Positions 33,862 through 41,787 of a DNA stretch of 41,983 bases are shown here, one piece after another. The DNA comes from Gloeocapsa sp. PCC 73106 (GTDB taxonomy: Bacteria > Cyanobacteriota > Cyanobacteriia > Cyanobacteriales > Gloeocapsaceae), in NCBI RefSeq assembly GCF_000332035.1, contig NZ_ALVY01000199.1, positions 1-41,983 on the forward strand, written 5' to 3'. The notes beneath the pieces are model-generated. The model was not told where the DNA came from. It saw only the letters and a list, made by a program, of their open reading frames with translations, and did not search any database. The position numbers were made by a program, and so were the translations under genes. The first letter of the stretch is position 1; every line of letters starts with the position of its first letter.

Positions 33862-35820
33862 TTATTCCCAGTCATCCCAACTCTCATTAAATATAGAAGT
33901 ATTGGGAAAAGCAGTAGGATTGCCATTCTCATTAAGTTTTTTTTGTAATAACTTGAGTTCATCGCTAGGTCGAGGCATAGTTTCGATTAGTTGATAGGGT
34001 ATTACATCTTGTTCCAAAGCAAAAACCGCGGTAATTCCAGCAGCAGCACCACTAGACCATTCAAAAGAATGAACGCGATAAGCTGCAGAGGCAATATGAC
34101 TAGTGGCAATGCTTTTACCCGCTACTAATAAGTTGTCAATATTTTGAGGAATCATCGCTCTTAAAGGAATCTGAAAAGGATAAGCCATTCCTGCGCCTTT
34201 TCTTTCGCGCGATCGCTCTCGATTACCCGCACTTTCAGGAGGACTATCTTCCATACATGGATGGAAATCGATGGCGTAATGACCGATACCCACCCCATCG
34301 GGGTAAATTGTAGACCGCTTGCGACTTGGTCGTGGGGTTCCCTCTAATCCTGATATCATACTCTCTAGACGTCGATAAGTCTCAGGAGGGAGATTTTCTC
34401 GATAGTATGGATCTTGATAGTTGCGACGAGAGATATCAATTTCCCGAATCGTAAAACCCTCCGGATAGCCAAAAGAGGGACGACCGATAATCCTGCGTCC
34501 TTCCCTGATATAGGGATATTTAGATAAACCGTGACTAGTTCCCATAGCGGTGTCGGGACCCTGCAACAAACGATAATAGGGGTAAGGCTGCTTCACCCCC
34601 GTACCTAATTGAGAGTCAGTAGTTCCCATTGCGAGCCAATAAAAGAACCCCAGTGCGTGTTCTTCCCCTTTATGAAGGGTTTCGGTGCGTAACCCACCCT
34701 TCCAGCCACCGGGATGCAATTGACCCGTTGCTTTTAATTGTTCTCTGGTATAAATTAAGTTATCCTCTGGGTTTCCGGGACGATAATCATTACCCCAAGT
34801 CCAGTTTTGCATCGAAATATCTCCTGGGGTGGGACTGGTGAAACTGATGCCACCTACAGTTTGCCACTCTCCAGTTTCAGCGCTCCAAATCCGTCGGTAG
34901 GTAAAGAGTAAATCGAGATCAGCAAAACGAGATAACTCATAACTGTAGTAATGGGCGTGTTGAGGATAAAATGAAGGCATTTCATAGCTTTGTTTTGTCT
35001 CAGTTTGCTCAAGTGCAAAGGTATAGGTAAATCCTTGAGTACAATAGGAATCTCCCATCTCACTAGATGAGGAAGGTTCAAAATGAGAAAGAGGATCTAT
35101 TCCCAAACGATAGGGTACATCAGCTAGAGCGATGATTTCTCCGGTTTCTGTAGCTTCGATGACGTACCAATCGCCAGGTACAGAAGCAGGGTAAGTAAAG
35201 CGAATAATCTTTTTCTGGAAATTAGGAGAGTCCGAATATGAGTACCAATCTTGAATAGTTTGGGAAAGAGGAAAAGTATTGAGAGGAGGAGTATCAGGAT
35301 GGGGTTGATGCTGAATAGCGATCGCCGCGTTAATCCAATTCCCCGACTCTGATTTTTCCAATTCTTTAATTACCGTAGAGGGGAACCAGTGCAGATTACC
35401 TTTCCCTGATTTAGCGGCTTCTTGGAGTTGAGTTAATAGTAAATCATGACCATCTCGGGGTAGAAAACAGGAATCACTCACCCAACAATCTCCCGGATTG
35501 AGTTTCCCATAATGTTCTGCGATTCTTTGGCGCAATTCTAAATAACCCCGAGGGTAAAATAAGAGCGATCGCTGGGTACTTCTTTCGTCTAAAGCTGATG
35601 TTCCCTGGGAAGAGATTTGTCCCCCCATCCAGTCCGTTATTTCTGTCATACACACGGTTTTACCCGCTAATAAAGCTTCATGACTAGCTGCTACCCCTGC
35701 TAATCCCGCACCAACTACTAAAATATCGCATTCTACAGTTTGAGCGATCGCTCTTTGGGTTGCTAGGGTTTCTTGAGCAATGATGGCATTTAAAAGCGCG
35801 ATGACTATGTACTTCAACAT
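33862..35820 (-). CDS. Secreted FAD-dependent oxidoreductase
   Basis: 652 residues. An N-terminal signal peptide (about 1-27, MLKYIVIALLNAIIAQ) precedes the dinucleotide-binding motif ILVVGAGLAGVAAS (about 34-47). The remainder shows the FAD_oxidored pattern (TEITDWMGGQISSQG, then LLVAGKSIATSHIASAAYRV near the C-terminus). Such proteins occur in cyanobacteria and planctomycetes, with unknown substrates. It ends in an acidic SWDDWE. No co-directional neighbour is close enough to form an operon. The promoter region upstream (35821-35899) merges with repeat copy B on the other strand. Confidence 0.85.
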   Translation of the reverse strand: MLKYIVIALLNAIIAQETLATQRAIAQTVECDILVVGAGLAGVAASHEALLAGKTVCMTEITDWMGGQISSQGTSALDERSTQRSLLFYPRGYLELRQRIAEHYGKLNPGDCWVSDSCFLPRDGHDLLLTQLQEAAKSGKGNLHWFPSTVIKELEKSESGNWINAAIAIQHQPHPDTPPLNTFPLSQTIQDWYSYSDSPNFQKKIIRFTYPASVPGDWYVIEATETGEIIALADVPYRLGIDPLSHFEPSSSSEMGDSYCTQGFTYTFALEQTETKQSYEMPSFYPQHAHYYSYELSRFADLDLLFTYRRIWSAETGEWQTVGGISFTSPTPGDISMQNWTWGNDYRPGNPEDNLIYTREQLKATGQLHPGGWKGGLRTETLHKGEEHALGFFYWLAMGTTDSQLGTGVKQPYPYYRLLQGPDTAMGTSHGLSKYPYIREGRRIIGRPSFGYPEGFTIREIDISRRNYQDPYYRENLPPETYRRLESMISGLEGTPRPSRKRSTIYPDGVGIGHYAIDFHPCMEDSPPESAGNRERSRERKGAGMAYPFQIPLRAMIPQNIDNLLVAGKSIATSHIASAAYRVHSFEWSSGAAAGITAVFALEQDVIPYQLIETMPRPSDELKLLQKKLNENGNPTAFPNTSIFNESWDDWE

Positions 35821-35899
35821 TCGCCTACGGTGGTAACCTTTTATACTGTATATAATCTTACCAGCTAACGTAACGAACTATAGACTTAGGATAAGGGTC

Positions 35900-35967
35900 T
35901 TGACACAACTGCTATTATTGGGTATGCTTTTAGTATAGTGGAAAACTGTAGGCGTTTAAAAGTGACT
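35900..35967 (+). promoter_or_regulatory. Promoter-like repeat cassette, copy B
   Basis: TTGACA (35900-35905), 17-bp spacer, TATGCT (35923-35928), then 39 nt aligned without gaps to copies A and C, ending GTGACT. Copies B and C are in tandem 101 bp apart. There is no gene directly behind copy B. Confidence 0.6.
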
Positions 35968-36000
35968 TCCAAAGATGTTCAAAAAAACTAAAGTTTGGGC

Positions 36001-36068
36001 TTGACAACACTAAAGTCTCCTGATATAGTTTTACTATAGTAGAAATCTGTGCTTTCCTGTAAATGACT
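36001..36068 (+). promoter_or_regulatory. Promoter-like repeat cassette, copy C
   Basis: TTGACA (36001-36006), 17-bp spacer, TATAGT (36024-36029), then ACTATAGT and AAATCTGTG and finally ATGACT. It is followed immediately by the hsdS scrap at 36073. Confidence 0.6.
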
Positions 36069-36072
36069 TTCC

Positions 36073-36117
36073 ATACCCCTAATAGAAGAGCAAAAGCGTA
36101 CAGCAGAGAAGTTATAG
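36073..36117 (+). pseudogene. Second hsdS scrap
   Basis: 14 codons IPLIEEQKRTAEKL and a stop. Bases 36075-36103 match 33350-33378 at 26 of 29 positions, so the two come from related hsdS genes. It lies antisense to the 3' end of the truncated dehydrogenase-like gene. Confidence 0.6.
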
Positions 36118-37229
36118 CTTTGGCAATTGTATTCACTGGAAACAAAAGAGCGACCATATTCAGAAATCTCCCCTCGGTAGAGGTATCCACCAGCGATCGC
36201 ATTACCCGGATAGTCATGATCGTATTGTGCAACGGGGTAGGTAAAACCATCCTCACTGTCGGGAGAAAACCTACCGAAAGGTGGTGCTAAATAGCTATTA
36301 GCTACATCAGTTTGATAAGTTCCTTCTCTTAATGGCCAACCGTAATTAAGTCCAGGTTGAATCAAGTTTACTTCTTCTATGGAAGCTTGTCCTGTATCTA
36401 CGAGAAACATTCTACCCGTAACTGGATCCCAAGAGAAGCGATGGGGATTCCTAAAACCATGGGCTAAAATTTCAGGTAAATACTCGGGATTATCTTGATA
36501 GGGATTATCCGGAGGTACACCATAGTTACCGTTTCTACTATCTCGTCCTTCGGGATTGATTCTTAATAGCTTACCAAAGGGTGAAGATAAGTCTTGCGCG
36601 GTCACACGTTCAGTTAGAGAGAGAAAGAAACCTCCGTCAGCTACAGCTATGTAGAGGTTACCATAGTTAGGGTCATCTGGTCCAACATAGGGATTAAAGC
36701 CAATTTGACCTGTATTGTGGTCGGGATGGGGTTGTTCAATTCTCAACAGTTCTCGATAGCCACCGCTAAAAGCGTTATCGTTAAGATTGGTATCTCGCCA
36801 TTCTAGAATAACATCATGGTGAGAGGGACTTTCTTCAGGAAGGAAATCATCAAAAGAAAATGTAGCTTCTCCATTGATTAATTCTGTGTGAACTGTGTAG
36901 AAAAGTCCGTTATTGCGGTAATCAGGATGAAAAGTAAAATAGGTAAAACCCTGTTGCGAAGTGCTGTCTAAAAAGTTAGTACCGATTCGGGTTTTTAAGT
37001 CTAAATAGGTTCCTAATAGTTCCCCTTGGGCTGAAATTACGTACATCTTACCTCTTTGATCGTTCACGAATAATCGCCCGCTGTTATCTCCTGCGTGGTT
37101 GATATAGTTAAGTCTTGGGGGACTCAGTCTCTGTGTTACGGTGTCAAGACTTTGAGGTATCGCAACTACATCTTCTAAGGAGATTGAGAGATTAGAAGGA
37201 TTTAAGGGTTGAGCGATTACGTTGGCCAT
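36118..37229 (-). pseudogene. PQQ-type glucose/sorbosone dehydrogenase-like gene, 3' truncated
   Basis: About 370 residues of recognisable soluble-aldose-dehydrogenase-like propeller: LFVNDQRGKMYVI, GFTYFTFHPDYRNNGLFY, NTGQIGFNPYVGPDDPNYG, SPFGKLLRINP, ILAHGFRNPHRFSWDP, VNLIQPGLNYGWP and AIAGGYLYRG. Beyond GEISEYGRS the frame runs antisense through the hsdS scrap and repeats B/C to a stop at 35988; that tail is unlike the family. The original C-terminus is therefore lost. No signal peptide is seen. Enzyme activity and PQQ use are not shown. Confidence 0.7.
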
Positions 37230-37379
37230 AATTGAGGGATGATCCCAAGATTTGACGGTCTCTGGAGGAAGTTAACAATTCAGCTTTTACCTCTAATCGA
37301 AGCATAGCATAACTTTTTTAACCATCCTGTGATAAGGTTTAGTTAATAAAGTTTTTAGTAACAAAAGGAGAGAAAAGCT

Positions 37380-37556
37380 ATTCCAACTTCAGAACAGAAA
37401 ACTCAATGTTATATTTTATGTTGTTGGCTCACCAAGCTTTATTTACCGGTTAATATTTTACGATTAGATGAACGGACTGGGAACATATTTTTATTGGCAG
37501 GTGAGGATAATCCTATCGAAATCTATCCAACTGGACAATGGAGATACATCATATGA
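37380..37556 (+). CDS. DUF6888-family protein with apparent ATT start
   Basis: 58 codons. From an ATT at 37380-37382 the frame reads IPTSEQKTQCY, later LPVNILRLDERTGNIFLLAG and IEIYPTGQWRY. The family normally begins MPT-x-EQ, so ATT occupies exactly the initiator position. AAGGAG (37365-37370) lies nine bases upstream, and an in-frame TAA further up excludes an earlier start. No ATG, GTG or TTG exists in the leader. Either ATT is used, as in infC, or the gene was recently silenced. It overlaps the DUF6887 gene by ATGA. DUF6888/DUF6887 pairs recur in cyanobacteria and may be toxin-antitoxin systems; function unknown. Confidence 0.65.
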   Translation: MPTSEQKTQCYILCCWLTKLYLPVNILRLDERTGNIFLLAGEDNPIEIYPTGQWRYII

Positions 37557-37753
37557 ATAAACCTAATTTTAACACAATGAGTCAAAAAGAATTACGGGAT
37601 TACTTTCTAACTCATCGAGATGAAACAGATGCATTTTATGCTTACGTTGACAGACTCCACGCTGAGGGGAATTGGATAGAAATGCCACCATTACAATCTC
37701 TGGAAGATATAAATAATTATCCCGATTTTGTCAGACGTTTTCAAGATGATTAG
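37553..37753 (+). CDS. DUF6887-family protein
   Basis: 66 residues from the ATG at 37553, which overlaps the DUF6888 stop (ATGA). A second ATG at 37538 is five codons upstream, but GGAG at 37540-37543 fits the start chosen. Sequence pattern: KPNFNTMSQKELRDYFLTHR then DAFYAYVDRLHAEGNW, with an acidic C-terminus. Partner of the preceding gene by overlap and by the usual pairing of these families. Function unknown. Confidence 0.75.
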   Translation: MNKPNFNTMSQKELRDYFLTHRDETDAFYAYVDRLHAEGNWIEMPPLQSLEDINNYPDFVRRFQDD

Positions 37754-37851
37754 AAACTATATCCTCTAGGGAAATCGAGAGGTTAGAGAGATTACACTAA
37801 TACCAAGAATATTGCCGTGTCCTGAAATTGGCTAACAAGATTGGTAATAAT

Positions 37852-37894
37852 GACCTCTTTGAATCTCCGGTATTTGATCCCGGGGAGAGGTCAA
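37852..37894 (+). repeat. Orphan IS200/IS605-type right end
   Basis: GAATC, then CTCCGG (37865-37870) pairing with CCGGGG (37880-37885) by one G-T wobble, then GAGAGG and TCAA (37891-37894). An outer arm GACCTCT/AGAGGTC (37852-37858 with 37886-37892) strengthens the hairpin. It matches the two TnpB-element ends in this window, but no tnpB or tnpA is upstream. It is either a deletion relic or a minimal element. Confidence 0.55.
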
Positions 37895-37909
37895 AAGATT
37901 AGATCTTAT

Positions 37910-38851
37910 TTAACTGTTAACACCTTTACCGAAAAATTTCGGCGGTTCACTGAGGGTATAAACTTGAGTTTCTGAAGCGATCGCTTGACGAATATAGAGA
38001 GGAGTATTAAGCACACTTAGTAAACCTATCCCGTCGATCGCCCTGAAACCGCCATGAGTTTTAGTTTTCAATAACTCATCTACTTCTGTAGGATTTGGTT
38101 GACTATTGAGAGTTTCTTCAGACGCTAAAGCAAAACCCCAAGCCGATCCATAGGTAGTAGTAGGGGAGAAGCAAGAATGTACGTTGGGAAAAACCGCTTT
38201 TAGGGTATTGACTAAACGGGCGTGAATTTGTAGATTAGCAGGAGCGACTGGACCTGCTTGAATGACTACTATTCCCTTTGGTGCAAGAACTTTTTGCAAT
38301 TTTTGATAATATTCTTTAGTGAACAAGGGAAAAGAGGGACCCTCTTCGATGGGATCGGATAAGTCAGAAATAATCACATCCCAAGTTTCTGATGTGGTAT
38401 CGAGAATTTCTAAAGCGTCAGCGATCACTAACTCTACACGAGGATCATCAAAGGCGTTTTGGTGCATTTCCGGAAGATGTTCGCGACAAGCTTCGACTAC
38501 TTCCCCGTCGATGTCTACCATCATCACTTTAGTTATTGTATTCCAACGCAATACTTCCCTAATCGTTGCGCCTTCACCACCTCCTAGGATGAGTACTTTT
38601 TGAGGTGAACCGTGGGCGATCAGCGCAGGATGTACTAAAGCTTCGTGATAGAGAAATTCATCTCCTGTGCAAGATTGCCACTTCCCATCGAGTACCAAAG
38701 CCTTACCGTAGGCGCCGCTTTCGACAATATACATTTCTTGATAAGCGGTTTTCTGATAGGCTAGGATGCGATTAACTCCGTGCACATAGATATCCCAGGG
38801 AGTAATATACTCACTAACCCACATATCCGCTTTTAATTCTGTACCCGCCAT
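37910..38851 (-). CDS. speE: Spermidine synthase-family aminopropyltransferase
   Basis: 313 residues from the ATG at 38851, chosen because GGAGAA lies just upstream. A start at 38872 would include that site in the coding region. The SAM-type fold shows ILGGGEGATIREVL, MMVDIDGEVVEACREHLP, VELVIADALEIL and DVIISDLSDPIEEGP. These match decarboxylated-SAM aminopropyltransferases (spermidine, spermine, thermospermine or related). The GGGEG variant and GSAWGFALAS resemble ACL5/triamine synthases more than E. coli SpeE, so the polyamine made is uncertain. Divergent from apt. Confidence 0.85.
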   Translation of the reverse strand: MAGTELKADMWVSEYITPWDIYVHGVNRILAYQKTAYQEMYIVESGAYGKALVLDGKWQSCTGDEFLYHEALVHPALIAHGSPQKVLILGGGEGATIREVLRWNTITKVMMVDIDGEVVEACREHLPEMHQNAFDDPRVELVIADALEILDTTSETWDVIISDLSDPIEEGPSFPLFTKEYYQKLQKVLAPKGIVVIQAGPVAPANLQIHARLVNTLKAVFPNVHSCFSPTTTYGSAWGFALASEETLNSQPNPTEVDELLKTKTHGGFRAIDGIGLLSVLNTPLYIRQAIASETQVYTLSEPPKFFGKGVNS

Positions 38852-38935
38852 CGTCTTTTCTCCAAGAGTCAAAGCCTTATATTATAACTATTCCTCATCC
38901 AGAAAACAAGGGGGTTTTTGTTTCTAAGATCTAAG

Positions 38936-38941
38936 TATAAT
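38936..38941 (+). promoter_or_regulatory. Possible -10 box for apt
   Basis: TATAAT at 38936-38941, 31 nt before the apt ATG. No convincing -35 lies 16-18 bp upstream (T-rich only), so this is a weak assignment. Confidence 0.35.
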
Positions 38942-38971
38942 TTACTTTACGAATAAAAAAGCTCGTTAACC

Positions 38972-39490
38972 ATGGATTTAAAATCTTTAATCAGAGATAT
39001 TCCCGATTTTCCCAAACCTGGGATAGTTTTTCGGGATATTACAACACTTCTCAGTAACTCTCAAGCTCTACGCTATACAATCGATAGTTTAGCTGAAAAA
39101 ACCTTAGATTTGGGAGTAAAACCTGATATTATAGTTGGTATGGAGTCTAGAGGATTTATCTTTGGTCCGGCTTTAGCATATCATCTTGATGCGGGGTTTG
39201 TACCCGTACGTAAACCGGGAAAACTGCCTGCTGCAGTACATAAAATTGAGTACGAGTTAGAATATGGTACTGATAAACTGGAAATTCACCAAGATGCGAT
39301 CGCTCCTGAAACTCGAGTACTAATCATCGATGATTTAATCGCCACAGGAGGAACCGCTAAAGCTACAGCGGAGTTACTGCAACAACTTGGTTGTGAGTTG
39401 GTAGCTTTTGGCTTTGTGATTGAATTGACCGAACTTCAGGGACGTAGTAAACTTCCCGATGTACCGGTGATTACTTTGGTTGAATATTGA
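38972..39490 (+). CDS. apt: Adenine phosphoribosyltransferase
   Basis: 172 residues, normal for Apt. It opens [19 protein letters not shown]. The substrate-binding region follows ([15 protein letters not shown], then [11 protein letters not shown]), and the PRPP loop is [16 protein letters not shown]. It salvages adenine to AMP using PRPP. Next on the strand are a permease gene that starts at its stop and alr. Confidence 0.95.
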   Translation: MDLKSLIRDIPDFPKPGIVFRDITTLLSNSQALRYTIDSLAEKTLDLGVKPDIIVGMESRGFIFGPALAYHLDAGFVPVRKPGKLPAAVHKIEYELEYGTDKLEIHQDAIAPETRVLIIDDLIATGGTAKATAELLQQLGCELVAFGFVIELTELQGRSKLPDVPVITLVEY

Positions 39491-39501
39491 GCTATTGGTT
39501 A

Positions 39502-40533
39502 ATGAATCTGACTCAAAAATTCCCTGTTATTAGTTTCGTTACCTCTGAAAACTTTTTGTATGTAGTCAAAAGACTATTACAAGGTGTTTTGAGCTTATTT
39601 TTAGCATCGGTTCTGTGTTTTACGATTATTCAACTCGCACCAGGTAATTATCTAGATACTCTGATCGATCAAAACTCTCAAATTTCTCCAGAGACTCTAG
39701 AAAGCTTTAAAATTCAATTTGGCTTGGATCAATCTCCAGTCACACAATATCGACTCTGGTTGTGGCGAGTGGTGACTAGATTCGATTTTGGTCAGAGTTT
39801 CGTTTACTTTCGTCCTGTGTCTGAGTTGATTGTAGAAAGGATGCGAGCTACTCTGCTGTTAGCCATCGCTTCGATCTTTTTTACCTGGGCGATCGCTATT
39901 CCTTTAGGTATTATAAGCGCAGTAAAACAAAACACGCTTATAGATCAGTTGTTGAGAACGATTAGCTATATCGGTCAAGGTTTCCCCAGTTTTATCACGG
40001 CTTTGTTTTTACTGTTCATCGCTCAACTTACTTCTCCCTGGCTACCTGTAGGGGGGATGACGAGTATTAATCACGATCAACTGACACCTGTGGGTAAAAT
40101 AGTTGATCTTTTATGGCATATGTTTTTACCTACTGTGGCGCTAAGCTTGACTAGCTTTGCTGGGCTACAACGTTTGACTCGAGGACAATTGCTCGATGTG
40201 CTGCACCAGGACTATATAAAAACAGCACGAGCTAAGGGTTTACCAGAAAATCGCGTACTCTATATTCACGCTCTGCGTAACGCGATTAATCCTCTGATTA
40301 CTCTTTTGGGTTTTGAATTTGCTAGCTTATTGAGTGGTTCCTTTATAGCTGAATATTTTTTCAGTTGGCCCGGTATGGGACGTTTAGTGTTACAAGCGGT
40401 ACAGGCAAAAGATCTTTATTTAGTGATGGCTAGCTTAATGATGGGAGCAACAATGTTAATTATTGGTAATTTATTAGCAGATTTATTGCTAAAATTCACA
40501 GATCCTCGGATACGTCTGGAAAACTTGAAATAG
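39502..40533 (+). CDS. ABC transporter permease, oligopeptide (DppB/OppB) type
   Basis: 343 residues from the ATG at 39502; a TTG at 39487 would overlap the apt stop. Six membrane segments. The N-terminal FTIIQLAPGN and the segment FGLDQSPVTQYRLWL are typical of DppB. The EAA loop reads TARAKGLPENRVLYIHALRN. Classical systems have a second permease, two ATPases and a binding protein, none of which is nearby, so this is an orphan subunit. It lies between apt and alr, with 8 nt to alr. Confidence 0.88.
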   Translation: MNLTQKFPVISFVTSENFLYVVKRLLQGVLSLFLASVLCFTIIQLAPGNYLDTLIDQNSQISPETLESFKIQFGLDQSPVTQYRLWLWRVVTRFDFGQSFVYFRPVSELIVERMRATLLLAIASIFFTWAIAIPLGIISAVKQNTLIDQLLRTISYIGQGFPSFITALFLLFIAQLTSPWLPVGGMTSINHDQLTPVGKIVDLLWHMFLPTVALSLTSFAGLQRLTRGQLLDVLHQDYIKTARAKGLPENRVLYIHALRNAINPLITLLGFEFASLLSGSFIAEYFFSWPGMGRLVLQAVQAKDLYLVMASLMMGATMLIIGNLLADLLLKFTDPRIRLENLK

Positions 40534-40541
40534 AGGGGTGA

Positions 40542-41720
40542 TTGGTGGTGTTGAGTGAAGAATATACGGTCAAAGATTATCTAGATAGTTCGAGTTGGCT
40601 CTCCCAGTTGAGCTATCAGAGAGCTTGGGTAGAAATAGATCATAGCGCGCTAATTCATAATGTCCAAGAAATCAAGAAAATTTTGGGACCTAAAACCGCT
40701 CTGATGGGGGTAGTGAAAGCCGACGCTTATGGTCATGGTAATGTGGCTCAAACGCTTCTAGATGCAGGTTGTAGTTCCCTCGCTGTGGCGACTTTAAATG
40801 AAGGTATTGAACTGCGTAAAGCGGGTATTACAGCTTCTATTCTTCTTTTAGGTGCAACCAATACACCCGCAGAAATCAAAGCGATCGCTCTATGGGATTT
40901 AGAACCCACTCTCTGCGATCACCATCAAGCTTTACTGTATAGTGATACTCTCAAAGCTTTAGGAGCAACTCTCAGAGTACATTTAAAACTAGATACAGGA
41001 ATGTCTCGTCTGGGGGTACCCTGGTACGAAGCTACGAGCTTTGCTAGTTTAGTACAACGGTTACCTGGGTTGGAAATCGCTAGTATTTATTCCCATCTAG
41101 CTACCGCAGATGACCCCAATCCTCAGGTGATGAGCTTACAACAAGAACGCTACGAAGAGGCGATCGCCCAACTTAACTTACATAATTTAACCCCACCCTG
41201 TCTGCACTTAGCTAATTCGGCGGCGACTTTGAGCGATCGCACTTGTCACTACGATTTAGTCAGGGTTGGTTTGGCTTTGTATGGGTTATATCCTGCTGCA
41301 CATTTGCGAAAGGTAGTGTCTCTGCGTCCCGTTTTACAAGTTAAAGCTAGAGTCACCCAGGTTAAGACTATTCCTCCAGGTACTGGCGTTAGTTACGGTC
41401 ATCAGTTTATAAGCGATCGCTCTTTACGAATTGCCGTGGTGGGTATTGGTTACGCCGATGGTGTCCCGCGTCGTCTCTCTCAACGTCTTCAGGTGCTGTT
41501 GCGGGGTCAACTGGTATCTCAAATTGGAGCGATTACCATGGATCAACTGATGTTGGACGTTAGCGCTATACCCGATCTACAGGTAGGGGAAGTCGTCACT
41601 CTCCTGGGTAAGCAGGGAAATATCAGTCTCGAGGTAGATCAATGGGCTAGTTTGCTGGGTACTATTTCCTGGGAAATTCTCTGTGGTTTTAAAAACCGAT
41701 TACCGCGAGTCAACCAATGA
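40542..41720 (+). CDS. alr: Alanine racemase
   Basis: 392 residues if started at TTG 40542; GTG at 40545 or 40548 and TTG at 40551 are alternatives, and the exact start is uncertain. PLP-binding Lys59 is in VVKADAYGHGN. Other landmarks are LKLDTGMSRLG, IYSHLATADDP, LHLANSAAT, the catalytic Tyr in GVSYGHQF and GAITMDQLMLDVS. It makes D-alanine for peptidoglycan. The last 11 nt overlap a minus-strand gene remnant. Confidence 0.94.
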   Translation: MVVLSEEYTVKDYLDSSSWLSQLSYQRAWVEIDHSALIHNVQEIKKILGPKTALMGVVKADAYGHGNVAQTLLDAGCSSLAVATLNEGIELRKAGITASILLLGATNTPAEIKAIALWDLEPTLCDHHQALLYSDTLKALGATLRVHLKLDTGMSRLGVPWYEATSFASLVQRLPGLEIASIYSHLATADDPNPQVMSLQQERYEEAIAQLNLHNLTPPCLHLANSAATLSDRTCHYDLVRVGLALYGLYPAAHLRKVVSLRPVLQVKARVTQVKTIPPGTGVSYGHQFISDRSLRIAVVGIGYADGVPRRLSQRLQVLLRGQLVSQIGAITMDQLMLDVSAIPDLQVGEVVTLLGKQGNISLEVDQWASLLGTISWEILCGFKNRLPRVNQ

Positions 41721-41787
41721 TGTATGGATCAATATTCATCCCTTCCGTAAATTCTAAGGCTAATCTAACCGCTTCTTCTATTTGATA
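41710..41787 (-). pseudogene. C-terminal stub of an unidentified gene
   Basis: Reading leftward from the IS630 border, 24 or so codons end at TGA (41710-41712). They include YQIEEAVRLALEF and NIDPYIIG. The size and acidic helix suggest a small protein such as an antitoxin, but I cannot assign a family. The upstream part was cut off by the IS630 fragment. Confidence 0.4.

Noticed and set aside
35930-36256. 108-codon minus-strand frame
   Set aside because: It is antisense to promoter repeats B and C and to the dehydrogenase-like gene in another frame; no protein-like features.
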